NCBI RefSeq assembly: GCF_014652575.1
Contig: NZ_BMZB01000003.1
Coordinates: 62,001-126,000, forward strand
Direction: 5' to 3'
DNA from: Asticcacaulis endophyticus
GTDB taxonomy: Bacteria; Pseudomonadota; Alphaproteobacteria; Caulobacterales; Caulobacteraceae
Length of the DNA: 64,000 nucleotides
Below are positions 15,678 through 24,130 of the stretch, piece by piece (position 1 is the first letter of the stretch; each line of letters opens with the position of its first letter). Position numbers and translations under genes: made by a program. The notes beneath the pieces are model-generated. The model was not told the DNA's origin. It made no database searches and was given only the letters and a program-made list of their open reading frames with translations.

Positions 15678-17558
15678 ATGATAAATATCGTTATCGCCGC
15701 CGGCGTTATTATTACGATTTTGACGGCGATTCCCGTCGTCATGCAGATGCGCAACCACCCGAAGGGTTTGTTTGTGCTGTTTTTCGCCGAAATGTGGGAG
15801 CGCTTTTCCTATTACGGTATGCGTGCGCTTCTGATCTTTTACCTGACCAAGCATTTCCTGTTCAGCGATGAAAAGGCCAGCCAGCAATACGCCTCATACA
15901 CGACCCTTGTATATCTCTTGCCGCTGATCGGTGGGTTGATGGCCGATAAGTATTTGGGGACCCGTAAGGCGATTGTGTTCGGGGCTATTCTACTGGTGCT
16001 TGGGCATGGCGGCATGGCGCTGGAAGGCTCACCCAACGTGCAAACCCTGACCCATCAGGGTGCAACCTATGAATTCGTGCGTGAAGGCAGCCATATGTCC
16101 AACCCGCTGCTGAAGGTGGGGGATGAAGCTTATGCGGTGGCGCCGACCAAGTCCGGCGGGCTTGAGATTGTGGGTCTGCCAGCCGGTTCGCCTTTGCCTG
16201 CGGTACTTGAGTCAGGATCGTTTGAGACCGGTGTCAAGAAAATCACGCCGTGGGCGGAACATGCGTTCTTCCTGTCGATTTCGCTGATCATCATGGGGGT
16301 CGGCTACCTTAAGCCCAATATATCCTCGATCGTCGGCCAACTTTATCCCGACAAGGACCCCCGCCGCGATTCGGGCTTTACGCTCTATTATTATGGTATC
16401 AATCTGGGTGGGTTCTGGGCGGCCATTCTGTGTGGCTTGCTGGGAGAAACCTATGGCTGGGGCTATGGCTTCGGTTTGGCCGGCCTTGGGATGTTGGCCG
16501 GTCTTGTTGTGTTCGTGCTCGGCAAACCGTGGCTTCAGGGTAATGGAGAGCCACCGGTGCCAGAGCAACTTAAAAAGCCGGTCGCAGGCCCGATCAGTCA
16601 GGAATGGTTGATTTATGGGATTTCCATCCTGGCCTTGCCGGTTATCTATTTCATGGTTCAGCGCAATACGCTGGTCGGATGGGTGCTGCTGGCGTCATCG
16701 GTCGCTATCATTGGTTATGTCATTATGATGATGGTCACTAAATTCTCCAGAGAAGAGAATTTCCGGCTGGGTCTGGCGTTTGTATTGATCTTTGCGTCCG
16801 TGATATTCTTTACATTGTTTGAGCAGGCGGGGTCATCGCTTAACCTGTTTGCGGGCCGTAATACCAACCTTAATTTGATTGATACGCCGGTAATTTTTAA
16901 CCTTTTGGGGCAAAGCGTTGTTCTGGCCACGCCCGCGCAACTGGCGGCCCTCACAGTCCCGACGGGCTATATCTTTGTCGATATGACGCTGACGGCCTCA
17001 CAGGTACAATCGTTCAACTCTGGCTTTATCCTGATATTTGCGCCGGTCTTTGCGGCTGTTTTCACGTTTCTTGGTCGTCGCGGGGCAGACCCCGATCCGG
17101 TCAAAAAATTCTCATTCGGTCTGGTCAATGTGGGCTTAGGGTTCATGCTGCTGGTGTGGGGGGCGAATTTCGCTGACGGTGCATTCCAGGTGCCACTGAT
17201 GTTCCTGGCCCTGACCTACCTGCTGCATACCTGGGGTGAACTGGCCCTGTCGCCGGTCGGCTTGTCGCAGATCACCAAGCTGTCGCCGCCGGTTATCGTC
17301 TCGACCATGATGGCGATCTGGTTTCTGGCTTCATCGGCAGCTCAGTATCTGGCGGGAATCATCGCAGGTCTGACGTCAACCGAAACCGTGGGCGGGCAGG
17401 TGTTGGATCAGGAAGCGGCGCTTAAGTCATCTCTGGATGTATTCTGGACGATTGGCCTGTGGGGCGTCGGTTTGGGCGCCGGCCTGTTTGTGCTGTCGTT
17501 CTTCATCAAGCACTGGTCTTACGGTGCCAATGACACAACTAGTGAAAGCGCTCACTAA
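15678..17558 (+). CDS. POT/PTR family proton-dependent oligopeptide transporter
   Basis: Proton-coupled uptake of di- and tripeptides through the inner membrane. GLFVLFFAEMWERFSYYGMR near residue 30 is the hallmark ExxER(F/W) motif of the family. KPNISSIVGQLYP and a GINLGGFWA block follow. Length is 626 residues, longer than the usual 450-500. An extra hydrophilic stretch of about 80 residues lies between TM3 and TM4 (around residues 115-195) and should face the periplasm. The last codons overlap the end of convergent tag by 4 bases. Confidence 0.93.
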   Translation: MINIVIAAGVIITILTAIPVVMQMRNHPKGLFVLFFAEMWERFSYYGMRALLIFYLTKHFLFSDEKASQQYASYTTLVYLLPLIGGLMADKYLGTRKAIVFGAILLVLGHGGMALEGSPNVQTLTHQGATYEFVREGSHMSNPLLKVGDEAYAVAPTKSGGLEIVGLPAGSPLPAVLESGSFETGVKKITPWAEHAFFLSISLIIMGVGYLKPNISSIVGQLYPDKDPRRDSGFTLYYYGINLGGFWAAILCGLLGETYGWGYGFGLAGLGMLAGLVVFVLGKPWLQGNGEPPVPEQLKKPVAGPISQEWLIYGISILALPVIYFMVQRNTLVGWVLLASSVAIIGYVIMMMVTKFSREENFRLGLAFVLIFASVIFFTLFEQAGSSLNLFAGRNTNLNLIDTPVIFNLLGQSVVLATPAQLAALTVPTGYIFVDMTLTASQVQSFNSGFILIFAPVFAAVFTFLGRRGADPDPVKKFSFGLVNVGLGFMLLVWGANFADGAFQVPLMFLALTYLLHTWGELALSPVGLSQITKLSPPVIVSTMMAIWFLASSAAQYLAGIIAGLTSTETVGGQVLDQEAALKSSLDVFWTIGLWGVGLGAGLFVLSFFIKHWSYGANDTTSESAH

Positions 17559-18118
17559 ACTGGCTTAAGGGTCTGGTGGCGATCACAGGATATCAGGTGA
17601 TCATTGACCAGACCCACCGCCTGCATGAAGGCATAGACGATGGTCGGGCCGCAAAACTTATATCCTTTGGATTTCAAAAGCTTCGACAGGGCAACTGAGG
17701 CGTCGGTTTGCGCCGGAATTTGAGTGTTTTCGGTATAATGATTGACCTGCGGTTTGTAATCCTGAAGGGCCCAGATCAGGTCTGACAACTCAATGCCCTG
17801 ATCGCGCAACTTCAGAGTGACCCGCGCATTATGGATGGCGGAGTTGATCTTGGTACGCGACCGGATGATACGGGCGTCATTCATCAACCGCTCAATATCG
17901 GCGTCATCAAAGCTGGCCACAATTTCCGGATCAAAACCCTGAAACGCCTCACGCAGGGCAGCGCGCTTACGCAAAACCGTGATCCACGACAGCCCCGCCT
18001 GAAAACCATCCAGCACCAGCTTTTCATAAAGGGCACGCGAATCATAAACGGGCGTGCCCCATTCTTGGTCATGATAGGGGCCGTATTCGGGATGAGCTTC
18101 GGCCCAAGGACATCTCAT
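17555..18118 (-). CDS. tag: DNA-3-methyladenine glycosylase I
   Basis: Base-excision-repair enzyme removing 3-methyladenine. MRCPWAEAHPEYGPYHDQEW at the N-terminus, the central FQAGLSWITVLRKR, and HLISCDRH near the C-terminus are characteristic of Tag, including the zinc-binding Cys and His residues of the two termini. Length is 187 residues, normal. It starts 5 bases after the ygfZ stop on the same strand, so the two are probably co-transcribed. Confidence 0.95.
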   Translation of the reverse strand: MRCPWAEAHPEYGPYHDQEWGTPVYDSRALYEKLVLDGFQAGLSWITVLRKRAALREAFQGFDPEIVASFDDADIERLMNDARIIRSRTKINSAIHNARVTLKLRDQGIELSDLIWALQDYKPQVNHYTENTQIPAQTDASVALSKLLKSKGYKFCGPTIVYAFMQAVGLVNDHLISCDRHQTLKPV

Positions 18119-18123
18119 TAGGT

Positions 18124-18972
18124 TTATCCGACGGGGTTGGTGATCGCGATATGGGGCTGCAACCAGTCGGGTATGTCAAGCATGGCGCTCTGTCCGCTGA
18201 CGGTCAGAGCGCCGTCGATGCGATCCAGCCGCATCAGGCCCAAGGCGCGGGGTGCCTGTGCAGCCAAAACCTCACCGGCCCGGCGTTCACCGTTCAGCAC
18301 CTCAGTTTCAAACGGCGCGTCGACGGTGACCTTAAGTGGCAGAATACGGTTCTTGATCTGGCCGCGCCGTTTCATGCGCGACGTGGTTTCCTGACCGACA
18401 AAACAGCCCTTTTTGAAATCGATAGCTTCGAGCAGATCGAGATTGGCATCGATGGGGTACATATATTCGCGCGGATAATCGAACACAGGATCGCTCAGAC
18501 CATGGGGCAGGCGATAGTCTATCCACGCGCTAAGTTCTGCTGTGGCAATTTGCGGTTTGTAACTAAGGCCTAATTGGCCACCCTGACCGATAATGGCAGC
18601 GCGTGGGTCTTCACTGAACCCGGCAGGCAGTGGGCCGCCAAAGGCCACAAACACAGGGTTATCCAATTTCGACAAGGTGATCTTGGCCCTCAGCTTATAG
18701 AGGTTTAGGCGCGTGAACATTTCATCGCGCAGATCACGCGGAATATCGAGCCAGGCTTCTTCGGCCGACACGGTATAGATAAAGGCATCGGTGATCATCT
18801 TGCCTTGCGGCGTCAAAAAGGCCGCGTAATAGAGCTGGTTCAACCGGCCGGCCTCGACATCAGCCATGATCTTATCGAGGTTGATGGTCGACTGGCCTTG
18901 CAGAAATTTGGCCCAGTCCGGGCCAGCAAAGCCAATCAGGGCGCGGTGGGGCAGGGCGGCAATCTGGGTCAT
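18124..18972 (-). CDS. ygfZ: YgfZ/CAF17 folate-binding Fe-S cluster maintenance protein
   Basis: GcvT-like protein that uses tetrahydrofolate to support assembly or repair of certain [4Fe-4S] enzymes. The family signature KKGCFVGQE occurs at about residue 190, with the conserved redox-sensitive Cys. FLQGQSTINL-type and FLTPQGKMITD blocks near the N-terminus also match. Length is 282 residues, shorter than E. coli YgfZ but usual for alphaproteobacteria. It is first in a two-gene unit with tag and is divergent from pyrC. Confidence 0.88.
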   Translation of the reverse strand: MTQIAALPHRALIGFAGPDWAKFLQGQSTINLDKIMADVEAGRLNQLYYAAFLTPQGKMITDAFIYTVSAEEAWLDIPRDLRDEMFTRLNLYKLRAKITLSKLDNPVFVAFGGPLPAGFSEDPRAAIIGQGGQLGLSYKPQIATAELSAWIDYRLPHGLSDPVFDYPREYMYPIDANLDLLEAIDFKKGCFVGQETTSRMKRRGQIKNRILPLKVTVDAPFETEVLNGERRAGEVLAAQAPRALGLMRLDRIDGALTVSGQSAMLDIPDWLQPHIAITNPVG

Positions 18973-19121
18973 GGCGGGTTCCTGAACATCTCAACCTTAT
19001 TTGGGCGCATTCAAGTGTGGCTGCAAGGTAAACTGCTGCGTAAACACGGTAAAATGTCTGGCCTAGTCCCTCTCAAAAGGTGTAATAGGCCGCCATAAAT
19101 CCAAACTGAACGGAGCCTGTC

Positions 19122-20447
19122 ATGCCCACATATGACATGATTATCAAAAATGCCGATATCATCAATCACGCGGGCCGCGGCATGGGCGACATCGCCATTA
19201 AGGATGGCAAATTCGCAGGCTTTGGTCATTTTGATGCCACCGAGGCCGGTGAGGTGTTTGATGCATCGGGTCTGCTGGCCATGCCGGGGGTGATCGACAC
19301 CCAAGTGCATTTCCGTGAACCGGGCCTTGAGTGGAAAGAAGACCTAGAGACCGGCTCTCAAGCCGCCGTCATGGGCGGGGTTGTGGCGGTGTTTGAAATG
19401 CCCAACACTAACCCCAACACCATCGACGTGGCGACCTTTGAAGATAAGCTGAAGCGCGCCCACCACCGCATGCACTGCGACCATGCTTTTTATGTCGGTG
19501 GCACCCATGAGAACATCCATCATCTGGCCGAGCTGGAGCGCCTCAAAGGCTGCTGCGGGGTCAAGGTGTTTATGGGCGCCTCGACCGGTTCCCTGCTGAT
19601 TGCCGACGATGCCGGTGTGGCGGCAGTGCTTAAGGCCGTCAATCGCCGCGCCACCTTCCATTCAGAAGATGAATACCGCCTGGCCGAGCGTCGCCCGCTG
19701 GCCCGTGAAGGTGACTGGACCAGCCATGATTATGTGCGCGATGCCGAATCGGCCATTCAATCGACCCACCGCTTGGTGCGACTGGCGCGTGAGGCGGGAA
19801 AACGCATCCACGTTTTGCATGTCACGACCGCTGAAGAAATCGACTTCCTGTCTAAGAATAAGGATATCGCTACCGTCGAGATCACGCCGCAGCACCTGAC
19901 CTTGGTGGCGCCCGAAGCCTATGAGCGTCTCAAAGGACTGGCCCAGATGAACCCGCCGATCCGTAATCAGTATCATGTCGATGGCCTGTGGCGCGGCATC
20001 CTTCAGGGCGTGGCCGATGTGCTGGGGTCCGACCATGCGCCGCATACTCTGGAAGAAAAATCAAAGCCCTATCCGGCCTCGCCATCGGGTATGCCCGGCG
20101 TGCAGACCCTGCTGCCGGTCATGCTGACCCATGTCAATAACGGTAAGCTGTCGCTGGAGCGGCTGGTGGATCTGACCTCAGCAGGCGCCCAGCGCGTGTT
20201 TGGTGTGGCCGGAAAGGGCCGGATGGCCGAAGGCTATGACGCCGATATTACGCTGGTCGATATGAACCATAAGCGCGTGTTGAAGCATGAAAACATGCGT
20301 TCACGCTGCGGCTGGACGCCGTTTGATGGCTTTGAGGCGCACGGCTGGCCCAAGGCGACCATTATCCGCGGCAAGGTGGTTATGCGCGACGATGAGATCG
20401 TTCTGCCGTCGAGGGGTGAGTCCTGCCGCTTCATGGAAACATTATAA
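19122..20447 (+). CDS. pyrC: Dihydroorotase-family amidohydrolase, with Gln in place of first metal His
   Basis: Cyclic amidohydrolase, probably converting carbamoyl-aspartate to dihydroorotate in pyrimidine synthesis. Type I features are REPGLEWKEDLETGSQAA, EMPNTNP, VKVFMGASTG with the lysine expected to be carboxylated, and GSDHAPH. The usual D-x-H-x-H metal motif reads D59-T-Q61-V-H63, so the first histidine is glutamine. I recall this variant in other alphaproteobacterial proteins called dihydroorotase, so it is probably a subfamily trait. Allantoinase or hydantoinase activity is the alternative. The stop codon overlaps the first bases of a 101-base palindromic repeat. Confidence 0.85.
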   Translation: MPTYDMIIKNADIINHAGRGMGDIAIKDGKFAGFGHFDATEAGEVFDASGLLAMPGVIDTQVHFREPGLEWKEDLETGSQAAVMGGVVAVFEMPNTNPNTIDVATFEDKLKRAHHRMHCDHAFYVGGTHENIHHLAELERLKGCCGVKVFMGASTGSLLIADDAGVAAVLKAVNRRATFHSEDEYRLAERRPLAREGDWTSHDYVRDAESAIQSTHRLVRLAREAGKRIHVLHVTTAEEIDFLSKNKDIATVEITPQHLTLVAPEAYERLKGLAQMNPPIRNQYHVDGLWRGILQGVADVLGSDHAPHTLEEKSKPYPASPSGMPGVQTLLPVMLTHVNNGKLSLERLVDLTSAGAQRVFGVAGKGRMAEGYDADITLVDMNHKRVLKHENMRSRCGWTPFDGFEAHGWPKATIIRGKVVMRDDEIVLPSRGESCRFMETL

Positions 20448-20546
20448 ATCGCGGTCTTTGGGTGATTAGTGCGTCGCTGTCGCTAGGAGGTATCTAATAT
20501 ACCTCCGTCGCTTAGCTCCTGCTACTCACCTCAAATCTCACGATTT
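20446..20546. repeat. 101-base structured intergenic palindrome, family A, copy 1
   Basis: Begins AAATCG and ends CGATTT, starting inside the pyrC stop codon. It folds into one long hairpin with internal loops. The pairs run AAATCG/CGATTT, TTTG/CAAA, GGTGA/TCACC, TAG/CTA, GCT/AGC, and a terminal 8-bp stem GGAGGTAT/ATACCTCC with loop CTAAT. A second copy of identical length at 32297-32397 differs at about 10 positions, with compensatory changes in the stems. It may be an RNA 3'-end structure or a non-autonomous repeat. Confidence 0.85.
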
Positions 20547-20566
20547 ATGGACGGTTGGCTATAAAT

Positions 20567-20600
20567 AAAAACCCCGCAGGTTAGTGCCTGCGGGGTTTTT
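20567..20600. terminator. Bidirectional intrinsic terminator
   Basis: A perfect 14-bp stem, AAAAACCCCGCAGG / CCTGCGGGGTTTTT, with loop TTAGTG. A and T runs on the two sides let it serve both pyrC (plus) and the cysteine-rich protein gene (minus), which converge here. Confidence 0.95.
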
Positions 20601-20621
20601 ATTTTGGTTCAGAGGTTCAGC

Positions 20622-22004
20622 TTAAGGCTTCACATCCGAAACATAGGTGCCGTTGCCTGGGATTTTGCAGGTTTCATAACCGGCACGATTCTTGGCGATA
20701 TTACAGGCGATGATGTCCTCAAAGGTCTTGCGTGACTTGGCAAGGGCGGCGATATAGCCGCGCTTGTTGGAGCACGCCAGCTCGACCAGAACGCCGTCAG
20801 TGTCAGTTAGGCCGGCATAGCGGGCTTCCTGCACGTCACAATCCTTCTTGTCGGCCTTGGCAAGGGCATCGAGATTGGCCAGCAGAACCGTAGCCGGAGT
20901 CAGGGTACACTCACGCTTACGGGCAATGCCGGTATAGCAGTCGAACACATCGGCCTTAGCGGTTGAGCCTTCGTTAGGGAAGAAACCCATTACCCCAAAA
21001 GCCTGCTCAGGGCATTTGAACTCGACGAAATCACGGTTGGTCTGAGTTTGGGTGCCGACGACATTATAGGCTTCGACCGTACAATTGATCCCGGCTTGTT
21101 TCAGAGTGGCGGTATAGGTGGCGTTCTGTCCGGCAACCAAAGACGCTGAGTCTGTGTATTGGCAGGGGCCCAGAGTGCCCGCATTGGCGCAGCTTATCTT
21201 GGCCAGATAGTCGCCATTGGTTTTGGCGCGGACGAGGAAACCGGCCTCATTGGCGCAGCCGAACTCGTAATAGTCTTCGTTGTCGGCGGTGACGCGACCG
21301 ATCAGGCGGGAGTTGTTGACCTGACACGAAGCCGACGCCTTTTGCGCCAGAGGCTTGATTGCGGCAATCGCCTGCTCGCGGGTCGTGAACTGGCAGGTGA
21401 CTTTTTTCAGTTCCATGACCAGACAATTATCAAAGGTACTCGTGTTGGCCGATCCGGCGCGCGCCAGATCCAGGATGCCTCCGGCACCGGCCGCACAGCC
21501 CACTTCATAGCGGTCAATCTTGGCTTCATCGCTGCTGCCCAGCCAGCGGGCATTATTGACGGTACAGGCCGTGCTCAGCTTCTGCACAGGTTCCTGAAGC
21601 CACGCATAGTGGTTCACATTGGCAGGCAACAAACACTTGGTAGCTTTTGGGTCGATTGCGTTTTGAGACCAGGCTTGCGTGCAGTTGAAGGTTGTGGCGA
21701 TGGTGCCGTCGGCATTTTTGGCCAGAATATAGCCAGGCCCCGCCTGACAGGCGACTTCATACACGACGATCTTGGATTTTTTACCATCCGTTGCCGTGGC
21801 TGTGCTTTCGCCGATAAAGTGGGCGTCGCTAAGCTGGCAAGGAACGCCGGAGGTGGTCAGCAACGCCGGCGCATCGGCCATGCCCTTGGCGCGGGTTTTG
21901 TCCGTCACCTTCACGTCAGCGGCCAGAGCCTGACCCGCGCCCATGACGAGCACAGCGGCCGCAACCATTGCCGGAAGTTTGCGGGCTATTGAGAAAATGT
22001 TCAT
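20622..22004 (-). CDS. Secreted protein of five tandem four-cysteine modules
   Basis: A 460-residue protein with a Sec signal peptide (basic MNIFSIARK, hydrophobic core, cleavage after GQALA at residue 29), so periplasmic or secreted. The mature part has exactly 20 cysteines in five modules: 56/86/108/124, 147/170/194/204, 227/250/272/281, 308/331/356/366 and 389/411/434/446. Each module follows C-x-V-x-x-A-R-x-x-G, about 12 residues, then (Y/F/V)-E-(V/F/L)-x-C, and two more cysteines. I know no named domain with this pattern. The start at 22004 is set by the signal peptide; upstream ATGs would place a tail before it. It is a single gene, divergent from an enoyl-CoA hydratase-like gene. Confidence 0.85.
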   Translation of the reverse strand: MNIFSIARKLPAMVAAAVLVMGAGQALAADVKVTDKTRAKGMADAPALLTTSGVPCQLSDAHFIGESTATATDGKKSKIVVYEVACQAGPGYILAKNADGTIATTFNCTQAWSQNAIDPKATKCLLPANVNHYAWLQEPVQKLSTACTVNNARWLGSSDEAKIDRYEVGCAAGAGGILDLARAGSANTSTFDNCLVMELKKVTCQFTTREQAIAAIKPLAQKASASCQVNNSRLIGRVTADNEDYYEFGCANEAGFLVRAKTNGDYLAKISCANAGTLGPCQYTDSASLVAGQNATYTATLKQAGINCTVEAYNVVGTQTQTNRDFVEFKCPEQAFGVMGFFPNEGSTAKADVFDCYTGIARKRECTLTPATVLLANLDALAKADKKDCDVQEARYAGLTDTDGVLVELACSNKRGYIAALAKSRKTFEDIIACNIAKNRAGYETCKIPGNGTYVSDVKP

Positions 22005-22211
22005 CGTAGTTTCCCGAGAGAGTGTTTTGAAATACCTCAGCGCAACGGCCTTGACCCGGCTTATAAGGGGTGGTGTTGTCATATTTATACGCAAACTGCC
22101 TACAGGATATGGCCTAAGCATGGCAAGACCATAAAGGCGCTGCGTAATGTTTAAAGACCGCTGAAAATAAAAATTCTATATCGGCATAAGCCGCAGGCTT
22201 TAGGAAACGTC

Positions 22212-22961
22212 ATGAGTGAGTGGGTTCTGAGTGAATATACAGATGGCATCGTCCATGTGCGCCTTAATCGCGCACTCAAAAAGAATGCTCTGACGTCGGA
22301 TATGTACCTAGCCCTGAGTGAGCATATCAAAGCCGCAGCAGCGGATATTCAGGTGAAGGTTGTCGTTCTAAGCGCCGAGGGCAGCGATTTTTGCGCGGGC
22401 AATGATATCCTTGATTTTATGCAGTCGGGCTTTCTGAATGGCGGCGTTGAGGACTTGCCGGTTTTTCAATTCCTTAAGTCTATCAACTATTTCCCCAAGC
22501 CACTTGTGGCAGCCGTTCAGGGGCAGGCCGTAGGCGTCGGCACCACCATGCTGCTGCATTGCGATCTGGTTTATCTAACGGTTGATGCGCGGTTATCCTT
22601 GCCATTTGTGCAGCTTGGTCTGGTGCCGGAAGCCGGTTCCAGCCGTCTGTTGCCGAAACTGGTCGGGCATCAGCGGGCCTTTGCGTGGATGACCTTGGGC
22701 GAGGCGGTGACCGCCCTTGAAGCGCTACGGCTTAATCTGGCGACGGCGGTTGTTGATGATGATGTTTTAGGCGCGGCCATGACAGCGGCGCAAAAATTGG
22801 CCAAATTGTCGCCGTCGGCGCTTCGTCACACCAAATCCCTGATGCGCGACCCTGACGATCTGTGGGCGGTGATTGTGGAAGAGGGGCGCATTTTCCGGGA
22901 GCAACTGGCATCCTCCGAAGCGGCCCAAGCCTTTGCCGCCTTTATGAAAAAAACCGCCTGA
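22212..22961 (+). CDS. Enoyl-CoA hydratase/isomerase family protein
   Basis: A 249-residue crotonase-fold protein acting on acyl-CoA. The oxyanion-hole blocks are SAEGSDFCAGNDI and QGQAVGVGTTMLLHCDL, as in the family. The acidic pair of true hydratases is altered (the second region reads LVPEAGSSRLLPK, which keeps one Glu), which is nearer to enoyl-CoA isomerase (PaaG/YdiL-like) members. The fatty-acid or aromatic pathway is not indicated by neighbours. It is a single gene with its own upstream region. Confidence 0.85.
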   Translation: MSEWVLSEYTDGIVHVRLNRALKKNALTSDMYLALSEHIKAAAADIQVKVVVLSAEGSDFCAGNDILDFMQSGFLNGGVEDLPVFQFLKSINYFPKPLVAAVQGQAVGVGTTMLLHCDLVYLTVDARLSLPFVQLGLVPEAGSSRLLPKLVGHQRAFAWMTLGEAVTALEALRLNLATAVVDDDVLGAAMTAAQKLAKLSPSALRHTKSLMRDPDDLWAVIVEEGRIFREQLASSEAAQAFAAFMKKTA

Positions 22962-23009
22962 TCACGATGGCCAACCATAGAGTTGTCACAGTTTGACGGT
23001 CTAATTGAT

Positions 23010-23036
23010 TTGACGCGGATACCCCCGCGTTATAAA
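23010..23036 (+). promoter_or_regulatory. Caulobacter-type housekeeping promoter before GNAT-DUF1285-cca
   Basis: TTGACGC (perfect to TTGACGS), a 12-base spacer, then GTTATAAA, matching 6 of 8 positions of GCTANAWC. It lies 57 bases before the GNAT start. Confidence 0.55.
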
Positions 23037-23092
23037 GCGCGCGCTCCCGGTGGCTTTAGTTCGTTTGGCCGGATCAGGTTGAGGTTACGGAT

Positions 23093-23623
23093 TTGCCCTT
23101 GGACGCATATCTTTACAGCGACACGACGAACGCACTGGTGGTAGCGCCGGAGGCGGCGCATCAGGATTCGGCTATAACTAACCTTATCTATAAGGTTTTT
23201 GGTCCTGGACGCTACGTTAAGACGGCTGAGCGTCTGCGTGAGGGTAACCACCCGTACTCCGATCTTAGTCTGGTCGCCATGAAGGGGGAAACCCTAATGG
23301 GCTCCGTCAGATTATGGCCGGTCGTCGTAAAATCTGATGATACTGAGACGAGTACCGAAGTGGCCTTTCTGGGGCCGATTACGGTCGATCCGGTCGTGCA
23401 GGGTGGCGGTATTGGCTCGCAATTGGTTGAAGCGGCGCTTAATAAGGCGTTTGCGAAAGGCTTGAACGCGGTGGTTCTGGTCGGGGATTTTGACTACTTC
23501 AAGCGGTTCGGGTTTGAGCGGGCGCAGCTTTCCCTGCCGGGGCCCGCCGACCCTAAGCGTATCCTGATCGCCTATGCGCATGGTGCGGCGCCGCTTACAG
23601 GTAAGGTCAGTGTCCGGCGCTGA
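23093..23623 (+). CDS. GNAT family N-acetyltransferase
   Basis: A 176-residue acetyltransferase of the YhbS-like type. The acetyl-CoA loop is VDPVVQGGGIGSQLVEAAL, preceded by LGPITV. VLVGDFDYFKRFGFERA is the typical end of this group. It starts at TTG with GAGG 8 bases ahead; the next in-frame TTG is 6 bases later. The substrate is unknown. It is the first gene of a tightly spaced set with a DUF1285 gene (14-base overlap) and the CCA-adding enzyme. Confidence 0.85.
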   Translation: MPLDAYLYSDTTNALVVAPEAAHQDSAITNLIYKVFGPGRYVKTAERLREGNHPYSDLSLVAMKGETLMGSVRLWPVVVKSDDTETSTEVAFLGPITVDPVVQGGGIGSQLVEAALNKAFAKGLNAVVLVGDFDYFKRFGFERAQLSLPGPADPKRILIAYAHGAAPLTGKVSVRR

Positions 23624-24116
23624 TCTGGAAAGCCGGTTCGCTCTGGTTGAGGGCTATCCGGTAGAGCTCTGGAACCCAAAGCTGTGCGGCGAGATAGACA
23701 TTGTTGTTCGCGCCGACGGTTCGTGGTGGCATGAAGGTGTGCGCATTGAACGTCAATCATTGATATCCTTGTTTGCTAAGCTGTTGCGTCATGATGACGA
23801 TGGTTACTACTTAATTACGCCGGTTGAAAAACTGAAAATCACCGTCGAGGATCTGCCGTTTTTCGCGGTTGATTTTGATTGTGAGGGTGAAACCTTGGTT
23901 TTCAGCACAGACCAGAATGAGCGCGTGACGTTAGGGGCTGAGCATCCGCTGGCTTTTGATGGTGACGATTTGCGGCCACGGATCAGAGTGCGCCATAATT
24001 TGTGGGCGCGGGTAACGCGGGCCGCTTGGTATAGGCTGGTTGACATGGCCGATGTGCAGGGAGATCGGATCGTAATCGGATCGCAGTCATTTGATCTTAA
24101 ACCCAGCGTGATTTAG
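23610..24116 (+). CDS. DUF1285 domain-containing protein
   Basis: A 168-residue soluble protein. The blocks CGEIDIVVRADGSWWHEGVRI, YYLITPVEKLKITVEDLPF and HPLAFD are those of DUF1285 (PF06938-like), a beta-rich fold of unknown role. I chose the GTG at 23610 because TAAGG precedes it; the frame also has an ATG at 23574 deep inside the previous gene. In alphaproteobacteria this family is regularly found beside the CCA-adding enzyme gene, as here, which suggests but does not prove a link to RNA metabolism. Confidence 0.85.
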   Translation: MSGADLESRFALVEGYPVELWNPKLCGEIDIVVRADGSWWHEGVRIERQSLISLFAKLLRHDDDGYYLITPVEKLKITVEDLPFFAVDFDCEGETLVFSTDQNERVTLGAEHPLAFDGDDLRPRIRVRHNLWARVTRAAWYRLVDMADVQGDRIVIGSQSFDLKPSVI

Positions 24117-24130
24117 ACTCCCCAGCGAAT

